64,000 nt of DNA from Catellatospora methionotrophica (GTDB lineage Bacteria > Actinomycetota > Actinomycetes > Mycobacteriales > Micromonosporaceae): contig NZ_JAAOTJ010000009.1 in the NCBI RefSeq assembly GCF_011297335.1, forward strand, positions 124,001-188,000, in the 5' to 3' direction. Shown here one piece after another: positions 8,970-16,642 of the stretch. Each line of letters opens with the position of its first letter. Within the stretch, counting starts at the first letter, position 1. Below the pieces are notes generated by a model. That model made no database searches. It was not told the DNA's origin and worked only from the letters and a program-made list of their open reading frames with translations. The position numbers and the translations under genes were made by a program.

Positions 8970-10019
8970 ATGTGGCGTGGTTTGATCGAGCAGTACCGGG
9001 ACCGGCTGCCGGTGACGGACAGGACGCCCGTGATCACGCTGCACGAGGGCAACACGCCGCTGGTGCCCGCCCCGGTGCTGTCCGACCGCACCGGGTGTGA
9101 CGTCTACCTGAAGGTCGAGGGCGCGAACCCGACCGGTTCCTTCAAGGACCGGGGCATGACGGTGGCCGTGTCGACCGCCGTCGAGCACGGCGCGAAGGCG
9201 ATCATCTGCGCGTCGACCGGCAACACCTCGGCCAGCGCCGCGGCGTACGCCGCCCGCGCCGGGATCACCTGCGCGGTGCTCGTGCCGCAGGGCAAGATCG
9301 CGCTGGGCAAGCTGGCCCAGGCGCTCGTGCACGGCGCGAAGCTGCTCCAGGTCAGCGGCAACTTCGACGACTGCCTGGCGATGGCGGGCAAGCTGTCCCA
9401 GGACTACCCGGTGGCGCTGGTCAACTCGGTGAACATCGACCGCCTGCACGGGCAGAAGACCGCCGCGTTCGAGATCGTCGAGGCTTTGGGCGACGCGCCG
9501 GACATCCACTGCCTGCCGGTCGGCAACGCGGGCAACATCAGCGCGTACTGGATGGGCTACAACGAGGACGTCGCCGCGGGCAACGCCACCAAGGCCCCCA
9601 AGATGTACGGCTTCCAGGCCGCGGGCTCGGCTCCGATCGTCAACGGGGAGGTCGTGCCGAACCCGTCCACGATCGCCACCGCGATCCGGATCGGCAACCC
9701 CGCCTCGTGGACCAAGGCCCTGGACGCCCGCGACGCCTCGGGCGGCCTCATCGACGCGGTCACCGACCGGGAGATCCTGTCGGCCTACCGGCTGCTGGCC
9801 CGCGAGGTCGGCGTCTTCGTCGAGCTGGGCTCGGCGGCCAGCGTGGCGGGCCTGCTGCAGGCGACCGCCGCGGGCAAGGTGCCGCCCGGCTCGCGCATCG
9901 TCTGCACGGTGACCGGCCACGGCCTCAAGGACCCGGAGTGGGCCATCTCCACCGCGCCCGCCCCGACCACCATCGGTAACGACCCGCTGGTGGCCGCCCG
10001 CGAACTCGGCCTGGCCTGA
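8970..10019 (+). CDS. thrC: Threonine synthase
   Basis: A PLP enzyme of fold type II that converts O-phosphohomoserine to threonine. The 349-residue product shows [14 protein letters not shown], the PLP Lys in [12 protein letters not shown], the Asn/Ser loop [19 protein letters not shown], and the phosphate-binding [15 protein letters not shown] 8970 follows AAGGGGG at good distance and gives the usual [15 protein letters not shown] start. An in-frame ATG at 8946 is the alternative. The 83-bp gap from hom has no terminator. Downstream is hairpin A1 rather than thrB. Confidence 0.96.
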   Translation: MWRGLIEQYRDRLPVTDRTPVITLHEGNTPLVPAPVLSDRTGCDVYLKVEGANPTGSFKDRGMTVAVSTAVEHGAKAIICASTGNTSASAAAYAARAGITCAVLVPQGKIALGKLAQALVHGAKLLQVSGNFDDCLAMAGKLSQDYPVALVNSVNIDRLHGQKTAAFEIVEALGDAPDIHCLPVGNAGNISAYWMGYNEDVAAGNATKAPKMYGFQAAGSAPIVNGEVVPNPSTIATAIRIGNPASWTKALDARDASGGLIDAVTDREILSAYRLLAREVGVFVELGSAASVAGLLQATAAGKVPPGSRIVCTVTGHGLKDPEWAISTAPAPTTIGNDPLVAARELGLA

Positions 10020-10046
10020 GTCGGCTGCGACTCGCCCACGCTTCTC

Positions 10047-10111
10047 ATAGACGCTGGCCTATCTCATCGAATTTCAGCCACGAGAATTCGATGAGATAGG
10101 CCAGCGTCTAT
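10047..10111. repeat. Perfect 27-bp inverted repeat (family A, copy 1)
   Basis: Arms 10047-10073 and 10085-10111 are exact reverse complements around an 11-nt loop and begin with ATAGACGCTGGCCTAT. A second copy with the same 16-bp outer arm is at 45816-45880. This copy lies 27 nt after thrC, so the RNA could form a terminator-like hairpin, but there is no T-run. Confidence 0.85.
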
Positions 10112-10224
10112 TGCGTGCGGGGCGGGTCGGCGGCCCGCGCAACTCGGTCGGTGCGGTGAGATCGGGGTGCACGTCACAGCGTGCCCGGCGCTCGTGAGAT
10201 CGATCTCAGGTGTACGGTGCGTAA

Positions 10225-11442
10225 GTGCTCAGGGTCCTTACGCGTAGCGCCGACTTCCGCCGCCTGTTCCTAGCCGAGGTCATCGTCTTCGGGGCGGACT
10301 GGTTCGTCATGGTTCCGCTGCTGGTGCTGCTCAACCGGGAGACCGGCCAGGGGCTGTGGGGCGGGCTGGCGCTGGCCGTGGAGACGGGCACCGTCGCGCT
10401 GCTGCTGCCGTACGCCGGGACCATCGCCGACCGGTTCAACCGCAAGCACATCCTGATCGCCTCGAACCTGTCCGCACTGGTCGCCGTCGGCGGCCTGTTC
10501 CTGGTACGCGGCCCCGGCGCGGGCCCGATCGCGCTGGTGGCGCTGGGCGCGCTCGCCGCGGCGAAGGCGTTCTACACCCCGGCCGCCAACGCGGCGGTGC
10601 CGAACCTGGTCGACCCCGCCGACATGGGCCCGGCGATGGCCGTCAACGGCACCGCGTGGGGCACCATGACCGTGGTCGCCTCGTCGGTGGGCGGCCTGCT
10701 CACCGAGTGGCTGTCGCCGTACGCCTGCTTCGGCCTGGTCGCGGTCAGCCTGGCGACCTCGGCGCTGCTCACCTCGCGGATCAAACGGCCGACCCAGGGC
10801 ACGCTGCCGACCGTGTCCCGCCCGGCGTTCGCGGCGATCCGGGAGGCGATGGGTTACCTGCGCCGGGAGCCCCGGCTGCTGGCCCTGGTCACCGTCAAGT
10901 CGGCGGTGGGCACCGGCAACGGCCTGCTGGCCACGTTCCCGCTGATCGCGGCCACGTTCGGGGTGGGCGCCCGAGGGCTGGGCCTGATGTTCGCGGTGCG
11001 CGGGCTGGGCAGCCTGGTCGGCCCGTTCCTGTTCCGGGCGGCGCTGGCCCGGCCGCACTGGCTGTTCCCGGCGCTGGCGCTGTCGATGTCCACGTACGGG
11101 CTGGTCTATCTCGGGGTGGCCGGGGCGGCCTGGTTCCCGCTGGTGCTGGCGGGCATCTTCCTGGCGCACGCGGCCGGCGGCGGCAACTGGGTGATGTCCA
11201 ACTACGCCATCGCCCAGGAGGTGCCCGACGTGCTGCGGGGCCGGGTCAACGCCACCGACACGATGATCGCCATGCTCGCGGTGACCGTCTCGCAGCTGAC
11301 GGTCGGCGCGTTCGTCGACTCGGTGGACTGGCGCGTGCTGGTCGCCTGCTGCGGCGTGACCACGCTGTCCTACGCCGTGGGCTGGTTCCTGGTCACCCGC
11401 CGCATCCCGGCGCAGACCCCGGTGCCCGTGCTCGCCGACTGA
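10225..11442 (+). CDS. MFS transporter (macrolide/enterobactin-exporter-like subfamily)
   Basis: A 405-residue inner-membrane protein with about 11-12 hydrophobic segments. The loop 2-3 motif of MFS exporters is GTIADRFNRKHILIASN near residues 69-85, and RGRVNATDTMIAML occurs near the corresponding C-terminal loop. Relatives export drugs or siderophores by proton antiport; the substrate cannot be inferred. TACGGT (10213-10218) ends 6 nt before GTG 10225, so the gene appears leaderless with its own promoter, separate from the thr genes it interrupts. Confidence 0.9.
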   Translation: MLRVLTRSADFRRLFLAEVIVFGADWFVMVPLLVLLNRETGQGLWGGLALAVETGTVALLLPYAGTIADRFNRKHILIASNLSALVAVGGLFLVRGPGAGPIALVALGALAAAKAFYTPAANAAVPNLVDPADMGPAMAVNGTAWGTMTVVASSVGGLLTEWLSPYACFGLVAVSLATSALLTSRIKRPTQGTLPTVSRPAFAAIREAMGYLRREPRLLALVTVKSAVGTGNGLLATFPLIAATFGVGARGLGLMFAVRGLGSLVGPFLFRAALARPHWLFPALALSMSTYGLVYLGVAGAAWFPLVLAGIFLAHAAGGGNWVMSNYAIAQEVPDVLRGRVNATDTMIAMLAVTVSQLTVGAFVDSVDWRVLVACCGVTTLSYAVGWFLVTRRIPAQTPVPVLAD

Positions 11443-11448
11443 ACCGGC

Positions 11449-11480
11449 TTGACACCTACTGCTAGCTTAGTGATATCACT
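11449..11480 (+). promoter_or_regulatory. Promoter with perfect palindromic operator AGTGATATCACT
   Basis: A consensus -35 TTGACA lies at 11449-11454. 16 bp downstream is a -10-like TGATAT (11471-11476) inside a perfect 12-bp palindrome, AGTGATATCACT (11469-11480). A repressor on the palindrome would block polymerase. It precedes the SPFH/Arc-like operon, whose second gene encodes a small DNA-binding-like protein that is the natural candidate ligand. Confidence 0.75.
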
Positions 11481-11501
11481 TCGATAGTAGAGGGAGCCGC
11501 C

Positions 11502-12365
11502 ATGCAGCGTAGGGCGTTCCGGGTCTCCGGGTTCATCATGGTCGTCGTGGCGCTGCTGGTGGCAGCGGCCATGGTCGCCGTTATCGCGACCAAGGCGAGC
11601 GTGCCCGGCAGCGACGGCATCATCGGCACGACCGTCGCGGCGGGCACGCTACTGCTCGTGCTGATCGCCACGGGCTTCATCGTGATCAGCCCGAACGACG
11701 CCCGGGTGATCCAGTTCTTCGGCAAGTACGTCGGCACGATCGGCGAGCCGGGTTTCCACTGGACCTGGCCGATGACCGAGAAGTCGAAGATCTCCAAGCG
11801 GATCCGCAACTTCGAGTCCAACCGGCTCAAGGTCTCCGACGCCGACGGCAACCCGGTCGAGATCGCGGCCGTGGTGGTGTGGCGGGTCGTGGACACCTAC
11901 GCGGCCAAGTTCGCCGTGGACGACTTCGTGCACTTCGTCGAGGTGCAGGCGGAGACCGCGGTGCGGCACCTGGCCACCAGCTACCCGTACGAGGCGCACG
12001 CCAGCGGCCGGACCAGCCTGCGCGACAGCGCCGCCGCCAGCGAGGAGCTGACCGCCGAACTGCGCGAGCGGGTCACCCTGGCGGGCGTCGAGGTGGTCGA
12101 GTCGCGGATCACCCATCTCGCCTATGCTGCGGAGATCGCGCAGGCGATGCTGGCCCGCCAGCAGGCGCAGGCCATCGTCGCGGCGCGGTCCACCATCGTG
12201 GAGGGCGCGGTCGGCATGGTGTCCAGCGCGCTGGAGCAGCTGCGCGAGCAGGGTGTGGTCGAGCTGGACGAGGAGCGTAAGGCGCACATGGTGTCGAACC
12301 TGCTGGTGGTGCTGTGCGGTGACCGCAACGCGCAGCCGGTCGTCAACACGGGCTCCCTCTACTGA
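11502..12365 (+). CDS. SPFH/band-7 (stomatin-prohibitin-like) membrane protein
   Basis: The 287-residue product has two N-terminal membrane helices (about residues 9-30 and 41-62), then an SPFH domain ([57 protein letters not shown]). It ends in an Ala/Gln/Glu-rich coiled coil ([16 protein letters not shown]) and the typical [21 protein letters not shown] tail. Such proteins oligomerise in membrane microdomains as scaffolds or in stress responses. The gene is co-directional with and 9 nt ahead of the Arc-like gene. The start ATG has a GAGGGAG ribosome binding site. Confidence 0.93.
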   Translation: MQRRAFRVSGFIMVVVALLVAAAMVAVIATKASVPGSDGIIGTTVAAGTLLLVLIATGFIVISPNDARVIQFFGKYVGTIGEPGFHWTWPMTEKSKISKRIRNFESNRLKVSDADGNPVEIAAVVVWRVVDTYAAKFAVDDFVHFVEVQAETAVRHLATSYPYEAHASGRTSLRDSAAASEELTAELRERVTLAGVEVVESRITHLAYAAEIAQAMLARQQAQAIVAARSTIVEGAVGMVSSALEQLREQGVVELDEERKAHMVSNLLVVLCGDRNAQPVVNTGSLY

Positions 12366-12374
12366 GGACCTCAC

Positions 12375-12584
12375 GTGCCTGAACGCAAGAAACTGCTGCT
12401 GCGGCTCGATCCCGCGGTGTACGACGCGCTGGCCCGCTGGGCAGCCGACGATCTGCGCAGCGTCAACGCGCAGATCGAGTACGCCCTGCGGGCCGCGCTG
12501 AAGTCGGTGGGGCGGCCGGTCGACCGCCCCACCGTCGCGCCCGCAGACGGCTCGGCCGCCGACGAGGAGCCTGACGGCGATTAG
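12375..12584 (+). CDS. Arc/MetJ-like ribbon-helix-helix protein
   Basis: A 69-residue protein with the RHH layout: strand KKLLLRLDPAVYDALARWA, then a helix, then LRSVNAQIEYALRAALKS, followed by an acidic, disordered tail. The phrase SVNAQIEYALR is typical of Arc-like DNA binders often annotated next to SPFH genes. I infer that it dimerises and binds the palindrome upstream of the SPFH gene. The start is GTG 12375, 9 nt after the SPFH stop. No toxin gene is adjacent, so an antitoxin role is unlikely. Confidence 0.85.
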   Translation: MPERKKLLLRLDPAVYDALARWAADDLRSVNAQIEYALRAALKSVGRPVDRPTVAPADGSAADEEPDGD

Positions 12585-12609
12585 AGCTGGCGTCCGTCCA
12601 TCCCGGACG

Positions 12610-12984
12610 CTACAGCGGCGATCCCGGGGCCATGACGGCGTTCTCGACCACCGGAGGGCGCCGCCGCCCCACGAACACGGCCGCGATCAGCAGGCTCGTC
12701 CAGACCAGATGGACCAGCCAGAAGACGAGCCCTACGATGCTGATCAGCGTGTAGCGCCCTTCGCCGTCACCCATGATGACCGAGCGGATGCCGAAGGACT
12801 GCCACCACGCGCTGGCCAGGAAGTCCAGCGTGCCGATGGCGGCCGCGGCGACGGTGAGCGCGGTGACCGTCGAGCCGAGCCGGGCCCGCATCATCAGGGC
12901 GGCGATCCCGACGGCGATCAGCACCAGTGCGTTCACGGCCTGCGGCACCATGACGCCGAGCATGGACAGTTCGAACGTTTCCAC
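12610..12984 (-). CDS. Small four-helix membrane protein, unknown function
   Basis: A 124-residue protein with four hydrophobic segments (about residues 9-31, 38-58, 76-97 and a helix ending near VFVGRRRPP) and a short basic C-terminus. I do not recognise a family. GTG 12984 is preceded by GGGGAG at good spacing. ATG 12963, seven codons later, is possible. It is convergent with the Arc-like gene and divergent from thrB, so it is part of the insert separating thrC from thrB. Confidence 0.7.
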   Translation of the reverse strand: METFELSMLGVMVPQAVNALVLIAVGIAALMMRARLGSTVTALTVAAAAIGTLDFLASAWWQSFGIRSVIMGDGEGRYTLISIVGLVFWLVHLVWTSLLIAAVFVGRRRPPVVENAVMAPGSPL

Positions 12985-13194
12985 GGATTCTCCCCGGGGG
13001 TGGGCGACCCCGACACCGTATCGAGCCCCTGCCATGTCCGTGCCGCCGCGTCGCCGCCGTCGCCGCTGCCATCCGGACTCCGTGCCCTGACCTGCGCAGA
13101 GACGAGGTCCCGCCACGGCCGGCGCTCCCGAGGAGTGGACGGCCCGGCCACCGGAGCCGCTGCCCGGCGGGTCCGCGGCCCTACCATGACGACC

Positions 13195-14097
13195 GTGACG
13201 ATCTTCTTCGCGCCCGGGGCGTACACCGTGCTCGCGCCCGCCACCAGCGCCAACCTGGGACCGGGCTTCGACGCCCTGGGCCTGGCGCTGGACCTCTGCG
13301 ACGAGGTCACCGCCTGGGTGGCCGACGACGGCAAGACCACCGTCGAGGTGGTCGGGGAGGGCGCGGGCGAGCTGCCCGCCGACGACACCCACCTGGTCGT
13401 ACGCGCGATGCGGGAGACGTTCGCCGAGCTGGGCGGCCAACCCGCCGGGCTGGGCCTGCGCTGCGTCAACCGGATCCCGCAGGCGCGCGGCATGGGCTCG
13501 TCGAGCGCCGCGATCACAGCCGGGGTGGTGCTGGCCAACGCGCTGGCGGGCGGGCGGCTGACCCGCGCCGACGAGGTGCGGATCGCGGGCCGCATCGAGG
13601 GGCACCCGGACAACATCGCCCCGTGCCTGCTGGGCGGCTTCACCATCGCCTGGACCGAGGCGGGCGGGGCGCGTGCCGTCGCGCTGCCGGTGGCCCCGGA
13701 GATCCGGCCGACGGTCTTCGTGCCCGCCGTACGCGGCCTGACCGCCCACGCGCGGGCGGCGCTGCCCGGCAGCGTGCCGCACGCCGACGCGGCCTTCAAC
13801 GCCGGCCGGGCCGCCCTGCTGACCCACGCCCTGACCAGCGCTCCGAGCCTGCTGTACGCGGCGACCGAGGACCGGCTCCACCAGGGCTACCGCGCGCCGG
13901 GGATGCCGGAGACGGCGGCGTTGGTCGCCCGGTTGCGTGCGGCGGGCGTCGCCGCCGTGGTGAGCGGGGCGGGGCCGAGCGTGCTGGCGCTATCCGCCGT
14001 TCCGTCCGGTTTCGGGCCAGGTGACAGTTGGCTCGCCCACAGTCTTGCGGTGTTCGCTGGTGGCGCCCGCGTTTCGGCGGGTAGGATCCCTGGTTAG
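13195..14097 (+). CDS. thrB: Homoserine kinase
   Basis: A GHMP kinase that phosphorylates homoserine with ATP, feeding ThrC. The 300-residue protein has the N-terminal PATSANLGPGFDALGLALDL, the P-loop-like ATP site PQARGMGSSSAAITAG, EGHPDNIAPCLLGGFT, and the C-terminal VVSGAGPSVLAL. An upstream ATG (13186) lies inside a TACCAT hexamer (13182-13187) that ends 7 nt before GTG 13195, so I chose the GTG and infer a leaderless mRNA. It is 3.2 kb from thrC, whereas in mycobacteria thrC and thrB are adjacent. The private promoter fits that separation. Confidence 0.94.
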   Translation: MTIFFAPGAYTVLAPATSANLGPGFDALGLALDLCDEVTAWVADDGKTTVEVVGEGAGELPADDTHLVVRAMRETFAELGGQPAGLGLRCVNRIPQARGMGSSSAAITAGVVLANALAGGRLTRADEVRIAGRIEGHPDNIAPCLLGGFTIAWTEAGGARAVALPVAPEIRPTVFVPAVRGLTAHARAALPGSVPHADAAFNAGRAALLTHALTSAPSLLYAATEDRLHQGYRAPGMPETAALVARLRAAGVAAVVSGAGPSVLALSAVPSGFGPGDSWLAHSLAVFAGGARVSAGRIPG

Positions 14098-14155
14098 AAA
14101 CCGGGGCGTATCACGCTTCTTTTGCAGCATTTCAGACACGCCGAGTAGCCCGGTG

Positions 14156-14481
14156 TTGCCGCTGGTCTCAGTCGTTGATTACGCTCTAGGGCAGCACAGC
14201 CGTGAAGCGCCCGATCTTGCGGGGCGGCGTTACCGGAGCTCGGTTCAGACGGACACGTTCGCCAGACGGCCGTCCACCCCCAGTCCTATGCCTGCCGCAG
14301 ACTGATCGCACGCTCCAGGCGTGTCCACACCGTCGTTGGTGGACGGTGGCGGAACGCTGTCGCGACTGCGCAAAAACTCCCGTAGCGCTCTGGACGAGCA
14401 CCACGGGCTTCCGAGGCCGCCCGGCCGCCAACTGTCGTAAGAAGACCCGGGCTGCCCCGGCCAATCGAGGGAAGGAATCCA
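14156..14481 (+). promoter_or_regulatory. rho promoter and long 5' leader
   Basis: The 384-bp gap between thrB and rho has no credible gene. A plausible promoter is TTGCCG (14156-14161), an 18-bp spacer and TACGCT (14180-14185), which would give a leader of about 290 nt. The leader contains a hairpin with arms GTCCAC and GTGGAC near 14324-14345 and ends in GAGGGAAGGA, the ribosome binding site. Long leaders that allow Rho to limit its own synthesis are known in other bacteria; autoregulation here is an inference. Confidence 0.5.
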
Positions 14482-16419
14482 TTGAGCGACACCACCGACA
14501 TGACGTCGGATGTCTCCCACGTCGCTGACGACGCCTCCACCGGCCGGCGCCGCCGCTCCGCCGGCAGCGGTCTCTCCGCGAAGCTGCTGCCTGAGTTGCA
14601 GACCATGGCAGCGGGGTTGGGTATCACGGGCACCGCACGCATGCGCAAGGGCGAGCTGATCGCCGCGATCACGGCCAGCCAGGGCGGCGGCGCACCGCGC
14701 CCCCGCGCTGACGTCGCCGCGGCCGCTGCTCCGGCTCGCGAGGAGGTGCGGGCCGAGGTCCGCGAGGCCGCGGGCGAGCCCGCGCCGACAGCAGAGGGCG
14801 CCGAACCGCGTGGCGAGCGCCGTAGCCGCCGCGCGCCGGAGCCCCGTGGTGAGGCGGAGGCCCCGGCCGAGGGCCGCGAGAACCGTCGCGAGTCCCGCCG
14901 GGAACGTGCCGAGCGCACGGACCGGGGCGACCGTCCCGAGCGTGGTGGCGACCGTGCCGAGCGTGCGGAGCGTCCCGAGCGCGCGGAGCGTCCGGAGCGG
15001 GGCGCCGACCGTGGCGAGCGTGCCGAGCGCGGTGACCGGCCCGAGCGCGGGGAGCGTGCCGAGCGCGGCGACCGTCCGGAGCGCGGGGAGCGTGCCGCCG
15101 ACCGCGGTGGCGACCGTGGCAACGACCGCGGTCCCGACCGCGGCGGGTTCGACGGTGACGAGGACGGCGACGGCCGGCGTGGCCGGCGCAGCCGGTTCCG
15201 TGACCGCCGGCGTGGCCGCGAGCGTGGCGAGCCGGTAGGCGCCGCCAGCGGTGGCGGCGGCGGCGAGCCGCACGTGGGCGAGGACGACGTGCTCGTGCCG
15301 GTCGCCGGCATCGTGGACGTGCTGGACAACTACGCCTTCGTGCGCACGACCGGCTACCTGTCCGGCCCGAACGACGTCTACGTGTCGATGTCGCAGGTGA
15401 AGAAGCACGGCCTGCGCCGCGGCGACGCCATCACCGGCGCCGTCAAGGCCAGCCCGCGCGACGGCGAGCAGCGGCGGGACAAGTACAACCCGCTGGTGCG
15501 CCTGGACACCGTCAACGGCATGGAGCCCGACGAGGCCCGCCGCCGTGGCGAGTTCTACAAGCTCACTCCGCTGTACCCGCAGGACCGCCTGCGCCTGGAG
15601 ACCGAGCCGCACATCCTCACCACCCGGGTCATCGACCTGGTCATGCCGATCGGCAAGGGCCAGCGTGCGCTGATCGTCTCCCCGCCCAAGGCCGGCAAGA
15701 CCATGGTCCTGCAGGCGCTGGCGAACGCGATCACCACGAACAACCCGGAGTGCCACCTGATGGTGGTGCTGGTGGACGAGCGGCCTGAAGAGGTCACCGA
15801 CATGCAGCGCTCGGTCAAGGGCGAGGTCATCGCCTCGACGTTCGACCGGCCGCCGCAGGACCACACCACCGTCGCCGAGCTGGCGATCGAGCGGGCCAAG
15901 CGCCTGGTCGAGCTGGGTCACGACGTGGTGGTGCTGCTGGACTCGATCACGCGTCTGGGCCGGGCCTACAACCTGGCCGCGCCGGCCTCCGGCCGCATCC
16001 TGTCCGGTGGTATCGACTCGACCGCGCTGTACCCGCCCAAGCGCTTCCTCGGCGCCGCCCGCAACATCGAGAACGGCGGCTCGCTCACCATCCTCGCCAC
16101 GGCGCTGGTGGAGACGGGCTCCATGATGGACACGGTCATCTTCGAGGAGTTCAAGGGCACGGGTAACGCCGAGCTCAAGCTCGACCGGAAGATCGCCGAC
16201 AAGCGCATCTTCCCGGCCATCGACATCGACCCGTCCGGCACCCGCAAGGAGGAGATCCTGCTGGCGCCGGAGGAGCTGGTCATCGTGCACAAGCTCCGCA
16301 AGGTCCTGCACTCGCTGGACTCGCAGGCGGCTCTGGACCTGCTGCTCGACAAGCTCAAGCAGACCCGGACCAACATCGAGTTCCTGATGCAGATCGCGAA
16401 GTCCACTCCCAACGAGTGA
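14482..16419 (+). CDS. rho: Transcription termination factor Rho
   Basis: Rho is a hexameric RNA-dependent ATPase that terminates transcription. The 645-residue protein has an N-terminal Rho_N helix bundle (LLPELQTMAAGLGI, MRKGELIAAI), then an Arg/Glu/Asp-rich insert (about residues 75-255) of repeated DRPERGERAERG-like units as in other actinobacteria. It continues with the RNA-binding CSD-like domain, Walker A SPPKAGKTMV near residue 402, Walker B VVVLLDSITRLGRAYN, and the Q/R-loop region. The start is TTG 14482, with GGAAGGA 5 nt upstream. Confidence 0.97.
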   Translation: MSDTTDMTSDVSHVADDASTGRRRRSAGSGLSAKLLPELQTMAAGLGITGTARMRKGELIAAITASQGGGAPRPRADVAAAAAPAREEVRAEVREAAGEPAPTAEGAEPRGERRSRRAPEPRGEAEAPAEGRENRRESRRERAERTDRGDRPERGGDRAERAERPERAERPERGADRGERAERGDRPERGERAERGDRPERGERAADRGGDRGNDRGPDRGGFDGDEDGDGRRGRRSRFRDRRRGRERGEPVGAASGGGGGEPHVGEDDVLVPVAGIVDVLDNYAFVRTTGYLSGPNDVYVSMSQVKKHGLRRGDAITGAVKASPRDGEQRRDKYNPLVRLDTVNGMEPDEARRRGEFYKLTPLYPQDRLRLETEPHILTTRVIDLVMPIGKGQRALIVSPPKAGKTMVLQALANAITTNNPECHLMVVLVDERPEEVTDMQRSVKGEVIASTFDRPPQDHTTVAELAIERAKRLVELGHDVVVLLDSITRLGRAYNLAAPASGRILSGGIDSTALYPPKRFLGAARNIENGGSLTILATALVETGSMMDTVIFEEFKGTGNAELKLDRKIADKRIFPAIDIDPSGTRKEEILLAPEELVIVHKLRKVLHSLDSQAALDLLLDKLKQTRTNIEFLMQIAKSTPNE

Positions 16420-16438
16420 GCTGAGCTGACATACGGAC

Positions 16439-16469
16439 AAGGGCCGGCACCGCGAGGTGCCGGCCCTTT
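16439..16469 (+). terminator. Intrinsic terminator after rho
   Basis: A 13-bp perfect stem, AAGGGCCGGCACC and GGTGCCGGCCCTT, has a GCGA tetraloop and ends in TTTC. It begins 19 nt after the rho stop. Confidence 0.9.
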
Positions 16470-16642
16470 CGCGTGTCCGCGGTCGGGTGTGGCGGGATCG
16501 GTGCACATCGGGGGATGTGCAATTACCTTTCAGGTCTTATTGTTTGTCTGAAGTTTTCCTTCAGGCATCCGCGTTGCCGTTCACGCCTCTCCGGATGGGA
16601 CTGCACTGACGGCAGCCACCCCTCACCCCTCCGGGAGGAACC

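Noticed and set aside
10047-10111. CRISPR repeat unit
   Set aside because: Only one hairpin, with no spacer-repeat series. The second copy is 35 kb away.
13186-13194. ATG at 13186 as the thrB start
   Set aside because: It lies inside the TACCAT hexamer, which would put the start before transcription begins; GTG 13195 fits the leaderless pattern.
14021-14305. Plus-strand 94-codon frame at the thrB-rho junction
   Set aside because: It overlaps the thrB C-terminus, has no recognisable domain and no ribosome binding site, and lies in the rho promoter and leader.
16559-16642. Pho box upstream of the glycosidase/metallophosphoesterase
   Set aside because: Only one GTTCACG-like half site is visible; the direct repeat needed for a PHO box is absent.
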